Positions 7,378 to 17,040 of a DNA stretch of 64,000 nucleotides are shown here, piece after piece. This DNA comes from RUG760 sp045642205 (GTDB lineage Bacteria; Bacillota; Clostridia; Lachnospirales; Bianqueaceae): assembly GCA_045642205.1 (NCBI GenBank), contig JAZUIK010000181.1:1-64000 (forward strand). Direction: 5' to 3'. Numbering within the stretch: position 1 is the stretch's first letter; each line of letters begins with the position of its first letter. The position numbers were made by a program, and so were the translations under genes. Below the pieces are notes generated by a model. It was not told the DNA's origin and did no database searches. It saw only the letters and a program-made list of their open reading frames with translations.

Positions 7378-8241
7378 TTAATATTCTTCCAGAAAACTAT
7401 GGACTGTTCCCTGTTTATCTTTATATGCAATTACCGTATTCAGATTAACATTCTCCACACTGCGGAAAATATTGCTTTCCACATAGGGATTGATCTCCTT
7501 TAACCGGGCGATCAGATTTTTGATCTCCAGTCGCTTGGATTCCGATTCACCATCCGGATTGACTGCTTCATTTGCTTCCGTAAAACGGCAGGCACAGCGA
7601 AGGAAGGTTAATCCATTATAGTCTCTCCAGTGGATGATGTCTTCTTCCCTGATCAGGTACATGGGGCGGATCAGTTCCATTCCTTCGAAATTGGAACTAT
7701 GCAATTTAGGCATCATGGTCTGCACCTGTGCACCATAGAGCATTCCCATCAGGATGGTCTCAATGACGTCATCATAGTGATGTCCCAGGGCGATCTTGTT
7801 ACAGCCCAGTTCCTTGGCATGAGCATACAGATTTCCCCGACGCATACGTGCACAGAGATAGCAGGGATTCTTCTCGATCTCGAACACAGAATTGAAGATC
7901 GTGGATTCAAAAATGTGGATAGGTACACCCAGCAAGCGGGCATTATCTTCGATCTGTTTTCTGTTTACCTTAGAATAACCGGGATCCATTACCAGAAAGA
8001 CCAGTTCAAATTCAAACTTATTGTGACGCTTCAGCTCCTGGAACAGCTTCGCCATCAACATGGAATCCTTACCACCGGAAATGCAGACAGCGATCTTATC
8101 TCCCGGCTGGATCATGTCGTAGGTATTGATACCCTTGGCAAAAGGAGTAAACAACTGCTTGTGGAATTTCTTTCGAATACTCATTTCCACATTTTTACGC
8201 TGTTCCTCTTCTGTCAGTACCTCTTTCTCTTCGTCACTCAT
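7378..8241 (-). CDS. TtcA-like tRNA 2-thiolation PP-loop ATPase
   Basis: This 287-residue cytosolic enzyme belongs to the TtcA/TtuA group, which activates a tRNA base with ATP and inserts sulfur using an iron-sulfur cluster. The PP-loop SGGKDS, the CYLCARMRRG pair of cysteines, GHHYDD and a third cysteine region (LRCACRF) are all present. The start at 8241 is preferred because AAGGAAG precedes it; an upstream ATG at 8280 overlaps the previous gene and lacks a good ribosome site. Whether it modifies position 32 or another base is not clear. Confidence 0.85.
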   Translation of the reverse strand: MSDEEKEVLTEEEQRKNVEMSIRKKFHKQLFTPFAKGINTYDMIQPGDKIAVCISGGKDSMLMAKLFQELKRHNKFEFELVFLVMDPGYSKVNRKQIEDNARLLGVPIHIFESTIFNSVFEIEKNPCYLCARMRRGNLYAHAKELGCNKIALGHHYDDVIETILMGMLYGAQVQTMMPKLHSSNFEGMELIRPMYLIREEDIIHWRDYNGLTFLRCACRFTEANEAVNPDGESESKRLEIKNLIARLKEINPYVESNIFRSVENVNLNTVIAYKDKQGTVHSFLEEY

Positions 8242-8263
8242 CCTGCTTCCTTTCCACGGAAGA

Positions 8264-9586
8264 TCACTGGTCTTCGTCATCCATCAGGATCGCTTCAGTC
8301 TTTATCCAAAGACCGTTTGTCAGCTGCGCCCAGTCTTCCTTTACACTCTCAACGTCCAATCTGCTTCCTTCATGGACCAGTTCCATCTTACGGCTTCTCT
8401 CATAATCATGCTGATAGAGAAAGGCCTCTTCCGTAACCAGTGCATTGCCTTCCACCGGGATCTCTCCGCTCATAAAATGTTCCATAAAAGCCAGAGAATA
8501 GGTCAATCTGGTTCTCTTTGCGCTGCTTCTCTGATTTGCCGGATTCTCAAAGTCGCACATGAATACGTTGGTGGCTTCACGAATATCGTTGGTCACCCTG
8601 AGTGTATCCAGGATGTGCTTATACCAGGAATCGTTCAATTCCTCCCAGAGATAGTCCAGCTGAGCATCCAGATCATCAATGGACAATCCCTTTTCTACCG
8701 TTCTCTCGTACAGACCTTCTTTTCTGGCGTCCATTGTCCACTGACAGAGTCCATAACCAAAGGCATCGTCACAGAAATCTTCTTTTTCATACTTACCGCT
8801 GTTTACATCGGCGGTATATTGTGCGTCCTTACGACGGATCAGTTTTTCCGCCCAGTTCTCCAGATTGTTGCTGAGCAGTCTGGACTCTTCGTACAGGTTA
8901 CCCATCACGCCGGCAATACCGGCTTCGGTCAATCCTTTGTCTTTAAAATAGTTCCAGATCTTTTGTGCAACTGCCTCATCATACTCAATGTCAGCTGCCT
9001 TCAGATCGCTGCCATCATTCCATGAAGAAAGGGTAGAGAAAGATACATCACTGCTTAGGACGTATCCGTATAATCCCATGGCTTTGACTGCCAGATAATC
9101 TTTCCATACTCCGGTAACGGTCAGGGATGCCCCTGCCGCCAGGGTCGTCAATACATTGGCATCTTCTTTGGGATCTTCCAGAAGCATTACATCGTTTCCC
9201 TTCGTCTTAGCCTCTCCGGCGGAACGGAAGGGGGAGGTTACTCTGGTTCCAAAACGGATATAATGGGCATTCACATAGGCCGTGCCACCTTGATAGAGGA
9301 TCTCGTACCATTCTCCGTCCGAGGTCTTTCCCGTGATCAGAAAGGTATCGCCCAAAAAAGTCTGCTCCAGCATACTGCTGCCTGCATCGGCTTCACTTCG
9401 AATATTGACGAAGGTAGAAACAGCAGTTCCTCCACCGATGGTCACCAAAGACCCATCCGCAGTTTCTGTTTCCGCTGCATAGGGCTTTGTCAGCTGGGCC
9501 GCCTTCACCTTCTGCGCAGGACTTATAGGCAAGATAAGGGCCAGTGCCAGCAATAGGCTGAGCACTTTATGTAAGTCTTGTTTCAT
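8264..9586 (-). CDS. Secreted lysozyme-like cell wall hydrolase with SH3 domains
   Basis: The 440-residue precursor has a signal peptide (about 1-29, cleavage near VKA-A), two bacterial SH3-like segments (about 52-112 and 128-185) and a phage-tail-lysozyme type domain (about 203-350). The hydrolase part contains AGVMGNLYEESRL with the likely catalytic Glu and YGLCQWT in the substrate cleft. It should bind and cleave peptidoglycan outside the cell. It lies 22 bases ahead of the TtcA-like gene and has its own strong promoter. The family assignment is from motif memory. Confidence 0.82.
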   Translation of the reverse strand: MKQDLHKVLSLLLALALILPISPAQKVKAAQLTKPYAAETETADGSLVTIGGGTAVSTFVNIRSEADAGSSMLEQTFLGDTFLITGKTSDGEWYEILYQGGTAYVNAHYIRFGTRVTSPFRSAGEAKTKGNDVMLLEDPKEDANVLTTLAAGASLTVTGVWKDYLAVKAMGLYGYVLSSDVSFSTLSSWNDGSDLKAADIEYDEAVAQKIWNYFKDKGLTEAGIAGVMGNLYEESRLLSNNLENWAEKLIRRKDAQYTADVNSGKYEKEDFCDDAFGYGLCQWTMDARKEGLYERTVEKGLSIDDLDAQLDYLWEELNDSWYKHILDTLRVTNDIREATNVFMCDFENPANQRSSAKRTRLTYSLAFMEHFMSGEIPVEGNALVTEEAFLYQHDYERSRKMELVHEGSRLDVESVKEDWAQLTNGLWIKTEAILMDDEDQ

Positions 9587-9628
9587 ATAATTTACAAAGT
9601 CTCTCTGTTTTTTAATGTGAGTTGTTCC

Positions 9629-9657
9629 ATTGTACTAGAGAACCCAATTTCTGTCAA
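9629..9657 (-). promoter_or_regulatory. Promoter of the lysozyme gene
   Basis: On the minus strand TTGACA (9652-9657) and TACAAT (9629-9634) are 17 bases apart. Confidence 0.8.
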
Positions 9658-9678
9658 ACCGGCCTCCCTGTACATTCC

Positions 9679-10164
9679 TCACTCTACAGTGATCTTTGCA
9701 TAGGAAAAAGGTACCAGTTTCTTCAGATCTTCCGGAGATAATTCCACCTGATGTCCGATCTTTCCTCCACTCACAAAGAACCTCTCCAGAGAGGCAGCAC
9801 TTTCATCCACCACTGTCGGGAACAGTTTTTTCATTCCTACAGGAGAACATCCTCCATGGATATATCCCGTCAACGGAAGCAGTTCCTTCTGCGGGATCAT
9901 ATCGATGCTCTTTTCGGAAACAGCTTTTGCTGCTGCCTTGAGATCCAGTTCCTTTGCCACAGGGATCACAAAGACATAGTACTTTTTCGACGCTGCCTGG
10001 GTGACCAGCGTCTTATAGACATGATCCACATTTTCTCCCAGAGATTCCGCCACTTTAACACCATTGACAATAGAGGGATCATATTCATGGGGAAGAAAGG
10101 GGATCTTCTTTTGTGTCAGGATCCGCATGACATTGGTCATTTCGATCTTTTCTTTTTTTGCCAT
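9679..10164 (-). CDS. ybaK: YbaK/EbsC-family Cys-tRNA(Pro) deacylase
   Basis: This 161-residue cytosolic protein matches the YbaK fold, which hydrolyses Cys-tRNA mischarged by prolyl-tRNA synthetase. The conserved N-terminal LTQKKIPFLPHEYD, the VYKTLV segment, the VIPVAKELDLKAAAKA region with the key Lys, and GGCSPVGMKK are all visible. Length is typical. It is monocistronic, lying between the lysozyme promoter and the pepF terminator, with no clear promoter of its own. Confidence 0.9.
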   Translation of the reverse strand: MAKKEKIEMTNVMRILTQKKIPFLPHEYDPSIVNGVKVAESLGENVDHVYKTLVTQAASKKYYVFVIPVAKELDLKAAAKAVSEKSIDMIPQKELLPLTGYIHGGCSPVGMKKLFPTVVDESAASLERFFVSGGKIGHQVELSPEDLKKLVPFSYAKITVE

Positions 10165-10261
10165 TTTCTACCGCCATCCACTTTTCATTGAAAGTTCATT
10201 GAATGAATGTACTCAAACTTTAATCCTTTTTGAGATCAAAGTCTTGCTTCTTTCTTGTTTC

Positions 10262-10292
10262 GAAAAAAGGATCGGGAAGCTCCCGATCCTTT
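10262..10292 (-). terminator. Terminator of pepF
   Basis: AAAGGATCGGGA and TCCCGATCCTTT form a 12-bp stem, with a T run on the minus strand. Confidence 0.88.
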
Positions 10293-10311
10293 GATTCGCT
10301 TTCAAACCTGA

Positions 10312-12129
10312 TCAGTTGTTTGCGCAAAGTCTTGCGTAAGTAGCTTCCGCATCAGCCACGATAGATGCAAACTTGTTCAGCGCTGCATCGATAGGAGCAG
10401 AAGTAGTCAGGTCTACACCACCATGCTTCAGAGAATCCAGAGGATACTCGGAAGAGCCCATGGACAGGAATTCCAGGTACTTCTTGACAGCCGGTGCACC
10501 TTCTTTCAGGATGCCCTCGGAAAGGGCCGCAGCAGAGCAGTAACCGGTCGCATAGACATAAACGTAGAAGCTTCTGTAGAAGTGAGGAATACGTGCCCAC
10601 TCGTAGCGGACCTCTTCATCCATGACCATCTCGGGACCAAAGTACAGTTTGACCAGACCTTCGTAAGTCTTATTGAGCCACTCTGCACTGAGTGCTCCTC
10701 CATTTTCTACTTCCTCGTGAGCCAGCTTTTCAAACTCAGCAAACATGGTCTGACGATAGACGGTACCCTTGAAGTTTTCCATATACTGGTTCAGAAGATA
10801 CATACGGGTCTTGTCGTCGATATCCTGCTTTAAGAGCTGCTCGATCAGAAGATTCTCATTTACGGTAGAAGCGATCTCTGCAACAAACAGAGTATAGTCT
10901 GCATACTGTGCCGGCTGATGCGTCTTTGCCAAAAGGGTATGCTGAGAATGTCCCATCTCATGGGCCAGTGTCGATACGGAATCGATGGTACCGGTGTAGT
11001 TCATCATGATATAGGGATTGCAATCATAGGTTCCTGCAGAATAAGCACCACCGGATTTACCGGTATTGGGATATACATCGATCCATCTCTCGTCGTAGGC
11101 ACGCTGGACATTGCTGACATACTCTTCGCCCAGAGGCTTTACTGCCTTCTTGACCATTTCCTTGGCCTCATCGAAGGTATACTTCAGTTCCAGATCCCCT
11201 ACCAGAGGCGCATAAACATCGTAATAGTGGATCTCATCCAGTCCCAGCATCTTCTTTCTCAGTGCTACATAACGGTACATAGCATCCAGATGAGAATGAA
11301 CGGTATCGACCAGTCCGTCATATACGGATACGGGGATGTTGGAATGCGCCATGCTCATGGCACGAGCAGAGGGGTAGTTACGGGTACGAGCTGCAAAAGC
11401 ATCTGCCTTTACGTTAGCGGAATAGGTAGCTGTAAAGGTATTGATATGCTGCTTGTAGGTCTTGTAATAACTCTGGAAGGATTTCTTACGGATGTCTCTG
11501 TCCTGACTGGACTGGAGCAGGATATAGGTAGCTCCGCTGACATCGATCTTATTGCCATCCTTATCCTCGATGGGATCGAAGACCAGATCGGCATCCTGCA
11601 GATCTCCGGCGATATCTCCGGGTGCTCCGGTAATCTCTCTCATTCCGGAAAGAATCTTTTCCTCTGCCTGGGACAAAGTATGTGCCTTGGCACGCTTCAG
11701 ATCTTCCAGCATATGCTTGTAATCCGCAAGCTCAGGCGCATTGACAAAGGTATCGAACTTGTCTTCATCCATGGAAAGCAGTTCAGGATTCACAAAAGAG
11801 AAGGCAGCCCCGATCTTAACAAACTTGCCGGAAGCCTTTGCAGACATGATCTGTGCAGCTTCTCCTCTGGTGTCTTCAGAACGGCGGAGCATGGGATACT
11901 GGTACAGATTGGAGATCTTACGATCCAGCATGGTCTGTCCATCCAAAAACTCCTTTAATACAGCGGGAGACTCGGTCAGTCTTCCCTTGTAAGTCAAAAG
12001 TCTCTCAACTTCTGCATCGACAGTAGGAAGAGCGGCTTCCCATGCCTCATCACTTTCGAACAAGGGACTCAGGTCCCACTTAAACTGTTCTTCAATCTCA
12101 GAACGATCTTTGATCTTTGTATCTGCCAT
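10312..12129 (-). CDS. pepF: Oligoendopeptidase F (M3 family)
   Basis: The 605-residue zinc metallopeptidase degrades short peptides in the cytosol. The zinc site HEMGH (about residues 390-394) within TLAHEMGHSQH and a downstream Glu region (FVAEIASTVNE) are visible, and the length is typical. The start at ATG 12129 follows GAAAGGAAA; an in-frame TTG six codons upstream overlaps that site and is rejected. An inverted repeat separates it from the ABC exporter genes upstream. Confidence 0.94.
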   Translation of the reverse strand: MADTKIKDRSEIEEQFKWDLSPLFESDEAWEAALPTVDAEVERLLTYKGRLTESPAVLKEFLDGQTMLDRKISNLYQYPMLRRSEDTRGEAAQIMSAKASGKFVKIGAAFSFVNPELLSMDEDKFDTFVNAPELADYKHMLEDLKRAKAHTLSQAEEKILSGMREITGAPGDIAGDLQDADLVFDPIEDKDGNKIDVSGATYILLQSSQDRDIRKKSFQSYYKTYKQHINTFTATYSANVKADAFAARTRNYPSARAMSMAHSNIPVSVYDGLVDTVHSHLDAMYRYVALRKKMLGLDEIHYYDVYAPLVGDLELKYTFDEAKEMVKKAVKPLGEEYVSNVQRAYDERWIDVYPNTGKSGGAYSAGTYDCNPYIMMNYTGTIDSVSTLAHEMGHSQHTLLAKTHQPAQYADYTLFVAEIASTVNENLLIEQLLKQDIDDKTRMYLLNQYMENFKGTVYRQTMFAEFEKLAHEEVENGGALSAEWLNKTYEGLVKLYFGPEMVMDEEVRYEWARIPHFYRSFYVYVYATGYCSAAALSEGILKEGAPAVKKYLEFLSMGSSEYPLDSLKHGGVDLTTSAPIDAALNKFASIVADAEATYARLCANN

Positions 12130-12150
12130 TATATTTTTTCCTTTCAAAAG

Positions 12151-12195
12151 GGAATCACTATGCGAATCCTAAAGGGAAATTCTCATAGTGATTCC
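12151..12195 (-). terminator. Hairpin between the ABC exporter and pepF
   Basis: GGAATCACTATG and CATAGTGATTCC are perfect 12-base arms. On the minus strand the stem is followed by CTTTTG, so termination is probably partial. Confidence 0.65.
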
Positions 12196-12212
12196 TATCA
12201 TTTATCAGATGA

Positions 12213-14051
12213 TTAATCCAGTTCAGCCTTACCTGTGTACAGCTCGTAATATCTTCCCTTCATCTCCAGCAGTTCCTCATGGGTTCCACGCTCGATGATC
12301 TCTCCGTGCTCCAGGACCATGATCTGGTCAGCATTACGGACAGTAGAAAGACGATGCGCAATAACAAAAGTGGTACGATTCTTCATCAGTCTTGCCAGAC
12401 CGTGATCGATATGACGCTCCGTACGGGTATCGACGGAGGAGGTTGCTTCATCCAATACCAGAATAGGTGCGGTGCTGATGGCTGCTCTGGCAATGTTCAG
12501 AAGCTGACGCTGACCCTGAGACAGGTTTCCACCGTCTTCTTCCAGAATAGTGTCATAACCCTTATCCAGTCGCATGATGAAGGAATGCGCACTGGCTGTC
12601 TTTGCTGCCTGCTCGACCTCTTCATCGGTAGCATCCAGTCTTCCGAAACGAATGTTTTCACGCACAGTACCAACAAACAGATGGGTATCCTGCAGTACCA
12701 TAGCAATATGCTTACGCAGTTCGGTTCCATCAAAGTCACGGATGTTGGTGCCGTCGATGGTGATGGTTCCTTCGTTGATATCGTAGAAACGATTCAGCAG
12801 GTTGGTAATCGTAGTCTTACCGGCACCGGTAGATCCGACAAAGGCTACCTTCTGACCGGGCTGTACTTCGACATTGATATTCTTAAGAACGGTCTGTCCT
12901 TCGTTATATCCAAAGGATACATTCTCAAGGATCACATGTCCCTGGATATTCTCCATAGGAACAGGATTCTCGGTTGTCATCTTCTCAGGCTCCTGGTCCA
13001 TCATAGTGAAGACTCTTTCTGCACCGGCAAGGGCGGAAAGAACGGTAGTTACCTGATTAGCCATCATACTGATGGGCATGGAGAACTGTCTCGAGTAGTT
13101 GACGAAAATTGTCAGACCACCAACATCGAAACGTCCCAATGCACAGAAGATACCGCCGACCATAGCAACCAGTGCATAACTGAGCTGTCCCAGGTTACCC
13201 ATTACAGGACCCATGATGCCACCGTAGAACTGTGCCTTGATCTGCTTCTCTGCCAGATCCACATTCAGATCGCCGAATTCTTCGATACAGATCTCTTCGT
13301 GATTGAATACCTTAACGACCTTCTGTCCGTTAACAGACTCTTCGATATAGCCATTGAGCGCACCCAGCGCTTCCTGCTGAGAACGATAATATTTCTGTCC
13401 TGCTTTTGCCAGAAGACCTGCCAGTTTGATGAATACAGGAACCAGTACAATGGTAATAATGGTCAGCCAGATATTGGTGTAGATCATCATAGCCATGGTA
13501 CCTACCAGCGAAATGATACTGGAGAACAGGTTGATCAGGGTGTTATCCATCATCATACCGATGTTATCCACATCATTGGTAAAGCGGCTCATCAGATCAC
13601 CGGTCTGGTTAGAGTCAAAATAGCGAACGGGAAGCTTCTGCAGTTTGGTGAACAGTTCATTACGGATCTCTTCCAGTGTATTCTGGGAAACATGGATCAT
13701 AATGCGCTGTTCCAGATAGGTACCGATGATGTTAACCATGTAGACGGCAAACAGTGCCAGAAGACCTGCAGCAAAGCCGGCGATCTTTTCCAGGCCAACA
13801 CCTTCGATAATATAGTTATTGATGATCGGGCGCATCATATACGATGCAGCCAGCGATGCAATGGTCTTTACAAAAACAAGGAAGAGTGCAACTGCAACTC
13901 TGATCTTGTTCTTCTCAAGATACGAAACGAGACGAAGGATCGTACCTTTGGTATTCTTAGGCTTGCGGGTATCTCTTCCACGGCCGGGACCACCGGGGCC
14001 GCCGGGACCGGGACCCATGGGAGCGCCATTTCTTTTTCCGTTAGGTGCCAT
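12213..14051 (-). CDS. ABC exporter half-transporter, catalytically complete subunit
   Basis: The 612-residue protein has a Gly/Pro-rich N-terminal tail, six membrane helices (about 45-320) and an ATPase domain. The ATPase shows Walker A GSTGAGKTT, signature LSQGQRQLL, Walker B ILVLDEATS with the catalytic Glu, and the switch His in IAHRLSTV. It pairs with the upstream gene, whose ATPase is degenerate, as in BmrC/BmrD or TM287/288 heterodimeric drug exporters. The two genes are separated by only two bases and follow a MarR regulator. Substrate cannot be told from sequence. Confidence 0.92.
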   Translation of the reverse strand: MAPNGKRNGAPMGPGPGGPGGPGRGRDTRKPKNTKGTILRLVSYLEKNKIRVAVALFLVFVKTIASLAASYMMRPIINNYIIEGVGLEKIAGFAAGLLALFAVYMVNIIGTYLEQRIMIHVSQNTLEEIRNELFTKLQKLPVRYFDSNQTGDLMSRFTNDVDNIGMMMDNTLINLFSSIISLVGTMAMMIYTNIWLTIITIVLVPVFIKLAGLLAKAGQKYYRSQQEALGALNGYIEESVNGQKVVKVFNHEEICIEEFGDLNVDLAEKQIKAQFYGGIMGPVMGNLGQLSYALVAMVGGIFCALGRFDVGGLTIFVNYSRQFSMPISMMANQVTTVLSALAGAERVFTMMDQEPEKMTTENPVPMENIQGHVILENVSFGYNEGQTVLKNINVEVQPGQKVAFVGSTGAGKTTITNLLNRFYDINEGTITIDGTNIRDFDGTELRKHIAMVLQDTHLFVGTVRENIRFGRLDATDEEVEQAAKTASAHSFIMRLDKGYDTILEEDGGNLSQGQRQLLNIARAAISTAPILVLDEATSSVDTRTERHIDHGLARLMKNRTTFVIAHRLSTVRNADQIMVLEHGEIIERGTHEELLEMKGRYYELYTGKAELD

Positions 14052-14053
14052 GA

Positions 14054-15787
14054 TCAGTTCGCCTCCTTTCTATCCATCTGAGAGTAATAGATTTCCTGAT
14101 ACTCCTCGTTGGACGCAAGAAGTTCATCGTGTGTTCCGATACCGGTAATCTTTCCGTCATCGATAACGACGATCTGATCCGCATCCTTGACCGAAGTAAT
14201 ACGCTGCGCAATAATGATCTTTGTCGTTGCCTTCAGTTCGTTGTTAAAGGTCTGACGGATCCTTGCTTCAGTGGCGGTATCGACCGCACTGGTGGAGTCG
14301 TCCAGGATCAGGATCTTGGGCTTCTTCAAAAGTGCTCTGGCAATACACAGTCTCTGTTTCTGTCCGCCGGATACATTGACACCGCCCTGTCCAAGCTCAC
14401 GCTCGTAGCCATCCTTATGCGCGGTAATAAAGTCATGTGCCTGTGCACTTTCGCAGGCAGCCTCGACCTCTTCCTTTGTAGCCTTCTCATTTCCCCAGAG
14501 CATGTTCTTGTAAACGCTTCCGGAGAACAGAACATTCTTCTGAAGGACCATGCCGACGCTCTCACGCAGGTTGAACAGACTATAGTCCTTAACATTGATG
14601 CCGTCTACCAGCACTTCTCCTTCATCTACATCGTAGAGTCTGGGGATCATGCTGACCAGAGTGGTCTTTCCGCATCCGGTGGAACCGATGATTCCGACTA
14701 CACTGCCGGGTTCGATGGTCAGATTGATATTGTCCAGAACCTTTTCTTCACTGTTCTTATAGTAACGGAAGTTAACGTTCTTGAATTCGATCTTTCCTTC
14801 GGTAATCTGCTTGTCACGATGGGTTGCATACACATCAGTAATGTCGACCTCTTCATCCAGCACCTCACCCAGACGCTTACTGGAAGCAGCGGCACGGGAT
14901 GCCGTCATAAAGATCATGGATACCATCATCAAAGATCCAAGGATCTGTGTAATGTAGGTAATAAAGGCAGTCAGATCACCCAGTTTCATGTTGCCGAGCA
15001 TGATCATACGTCCTCCGAACCACAGAACAGACAGAGAAGTCAGATTCATGATCAGAGTCATGATCGGCATGATCAATATCATCAGTCCCATAGCATTCAG
15101 GCCGGCAGCCTTTAGATTGCCGTTGGATTCACGGAACTTTGCATTCTCGTATTCGTCACGAACGAACGATTTGATAACACGGACGTTGGTGATATTTTCC
15201 TGTACGTTTGTATTCAGGGCATCGATCTTTCCCTGCATTGCAGAGAACTTCGGGAATGCGATACGGATAACCACGATCATCAGGATCACAAGAATAGGGA
15301 TCGCCACCAGAAGGATCATGGAAAGCTGAGGATTCAGCTGGATCGCCATGATCAGTGCACCGATCAGCATACCGGGAGCACGCAGCATCATTCTCAGACA
15401 CATATTGACAAAGTTCTGCATCTGCGTGATATCGTTGGTCAGTCGAGTGACCAGAGAACCGGTAGAAAACTTATCGATGTTAGCGAAAGAAAATTCCTGC
15501 ACCTTTTTGTAGGCATCTTTTCGAACATCTTTACCAAAGTTGATGGATCCCTTGGCACCAAAATAAGCGCCGCCTACACCACCGGCTACCATCAGAAGGG
15601 AAGTCAGGATCATTAACAGACCCATCCCTACGATGTATCCGGGATTCTGGTTGGTTACACCGTTGTTGATGATGTTGGCAAAAAACTTTGGCATCAATAC
15701 TTCACCAAGAACCTCGACGATCATCATCAAGGGTCCCACGATGAAGTATGTCAGATAGGGTCTGATGTACTTAAACCATCGTTTCAT
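14054..15787 (-). CDS. ABC exporter half-transporter, degenerate-site subunit
   Basis: This 577-residue protein has six membrane helices (about 12-300) and an ATPase with Walker A GSTGCGKTT and signature VSGGQKQRL. The catalytic Glu after Walker B is Asp (ILILDDSTSAVD) and the switch His is Gln (IIAQRITSV). These two changes define the degenerate half of asymmetric heterodimeric exporters. Its partner, starting two bases after its stop, has the intact residues. An inverted repeat and a GGAG-rich leader precede the start. Confidence 0.92.
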   Translation of the reverse strand: MKRWFKYIRPYLTYFIVGPLMMIVEVLGEVLMPKFFANIINNGVTNQNPGYIVGMGLLMILTSLLMVAGGVGGAYFGAKGSINFGKDVRKDAYKKVQEFSFANIDKFSTGSLVTRLTNDITQMQNFVNMCLRMMLRAPGMLIGALIMAIQLNPQLSMILLVAIPILVILMIVVIRIAFPKFSAMQGKIDALNTNVQENITNVRVIKSFVRDEYENAKFRESNGNLKAAGLNAMGLMILIMPIMTLIMNLTSLSVLWFGGRMIMLGNMKLGDLTAFITYITQILGSLMMVSMIFMTASRAAASSKRLGEVLDEEVDITDVYATHRDKQITEGKIEFKNVNFRYYKNSEEKVLDNINLTIEPGSVVGIIGSTGCGKTTLVSMIPRLYDVDEGEVLVDGINVKDYSLFNLRESVGMVLQKNVLFSGSVYKNMLWGNEKATKEEVEAACESAQAHDFITAHKDGYERELGQGGVNVSGGQKQRLCIARALLKKPKILILDDSTSAVDTATEARIRQTFNNELKATTKIIIAQRITSVKDADQIVVIDDGKITGIGTHDELLASNEEYQEIYYSQMDRKEAN

Positions 15788-15828
15788 TGTATCTTTTTTG
15801 TCTCCTTTTTAACTCCACAAACTCCTCG

Positions 15829-15852
15829 TTTCGCCAGCCTGTTCCGGCGAAA
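15829..15852. promoter_or_regulatory. Inverted repeat upstream of the ABC exporter
   Basis: TTTCGCC and GGCGAAA arms are separated by ten bases, 42 bases before the first exporter gene. It could be a regulator site or an RNA hairpin. Function is inferred. Confidence 0.45.
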
Positions 15853-15870
15853 TAACCTTACAAAAATACA

Positions 15871-15909
15871 TCAAAAGACCCTGAAAGGCTTTTCGCCTCC
15901 TCGGGTCTT
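15871..15909 (-). terminator. Terminator/attenuator after marR
   Basis: On the minus strand AAGACCC pairs with GGGTCTT, with an inner GGC/GCC stem, followed by TTTTG. It lies between marR and the exporter genes, so exporter expression needs read-through or a separate promoter. Confidence 0.7.
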
Positions 15910-15935
15910 CTGTTTCATACATTCTGACATGTCTA

Positions 15936-16391
15936 TCAGATGTCGGCCTTATTCAGATTGTCGCTGATCCTCTCCATAAAATGATAAAGGGTTTCCTTCT
16001 CTTCGTCGGTAAATCCTTCCATCGCAAGGTCGTCAAAATACTGAAATTTTTCCTGTGATTCTTTTATTGTCTTGTTTCCCTTTTCGGTGAACTTAACAAA
16101 ATTGAATCGATTATCTTTTTCCGACATGATCTTTTCGATCATACCGAAGCCAGCAAGTTTTTTCAGATTCACTGCGATCGCCGCAGGTGTTACCTTTAAT
16201 TCTCTGGAAATTTCTCTCTGACTGACCTGATTACCTTCATTCATACGCACCATTGTCATCAACAGTTTATGTTGACTTTGCTGCATCTTGTACTTTTTAA
16301 TGAAGGTCTCAATGGCATTCTTATGTTTACTATCGGCCTCAACGAACTTGGCCATTACTTCCTGATTCGAATAGATTCTTTTCTCTGACAT
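15936..16391 (-). CDS. MarR-family transcriptional regulator
   Basis: The 151-residue protein has the MarR winged helix-turn-helix: VSQREISRELKVTPAAIAVNLKKLAGFGMIEK (residues about 57-88), followed by a wing with the typical SEKDNR motif. Long helices at each end should form the dimer interface. It precedes a heterodimeric drug-type ABC exporter, so it most likely represses that pair and itself. A perfect six-base dyad overlaps its own promoter region. Confidence 0.88.
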   Translation of the reverse strand: MSEKRIYSNQEVMAKFVEADSKHKNAIETFIKKYKMQQSQHKLLMTMVRMNEGNQVSQREISRELKVTPAAIAVNLKKLAGFGMIEKIMSEKDNRFNFVKFTEKGNKTIKESQEKFQYFDDLAMEGFTDEEKETLYHFMERISDNLNKADI

Positions 16392-16439
16392 GCTCTATTC
16401 CTCCTGAACAACTGATTAATACATCATAATTCTTATACT

Positions 16440-16455
16440 ACATTGTCGTCAATGT
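16440..16455. promoter_or_regulatory. Candidate MarR operator
   Basis: ACATTG-TCGT-CAATGT is a perfect dyad. On the minus strand it contains the TTGACG that would serve as -35, with TATGAT 18 bases on, in the 107-base gap before marR. Confidence 0.55.
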
Positions 16456-16498
16456 TAATAATTTATCGAAATATATTAATTAATTGTCCAGTTAGGAC

Positions 16499-16948
16499 TT
16501 ACTTCAGTTCAAAGATAGCTTCGATCTCAACAGGCTGATTTCCGGGAAGAGAAACCATACCGACTGCAGAACGAGAAGGAGCCTCACCGAAAATGTCGAT
16601 CAGAACCTGGCTTCCACCGTTAGCAACCTTGGGCTGATCATAGAAATCTGCATCGGATCCTACGAAAACAAGGATCTTTACACACTTCTTAACGTTCTCC
16701 AGACCACAGTTGGCATCCACAACGCTCAGCAGATTCAGAACAGCATTACGTGCACACTGCTGTCCCTGCTCGATGGTCAGTTCCTTACCAAGCTTACCGT
16801 GAACTGCATCACCTTCCAGATCGCTTCCGCAACCGGAAATATATACGAGCTTGTCGCCGAAGGGCATAGCCTGGGTGTAAAGACCGCCCTTTGCAGGAGC
16901 AGGAGGAAGAACGATGTTCTTTTCTTTCATAATTTCATAAATTCCCAT
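16499..16948 (-). CDS. RidA/YjgF-family protein
   Basis: The 149-residue protein belongs to the RidA superfamily, trimeric enzymes that hydrolyse reactive enamine/imine intermediates made by amino acid lyases. It has the PAKGGLYTQAMPFGD start, the CARNAVLNLL helix and the APSRSAVGMVSLP segment with the conserved Arg that binds the carboxylate. It is somewhat longer than canonical RidA (about 125 residues) and may be a RidA subfamily member. It follows metK by about 90 bases on the same strand. Confidence 0.85.
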   Translation of the reverse strand: MGIYEIMKEKNIVLPPAPAKGGLYTQAMPFGDKLVYISGCGSDLEGDAVHGKLGKELTIEQGQQCARNAVLNLLSVVDANCGLENVKKCVKILVFVGSDADFYDQPKVANGGSQVLIDIFGEAPSRSAVGMVSLPGNQPVEIEAIFELK

Positions 16949-17040
16949 GATAAATCTCCTTTCATGATCGTATGAGAAAATTGCTTTTTATATTTCAGGG
17001 TTCCTTCGTTTTTTTCGAAAGAGGTTCCTTCATAACAAGA

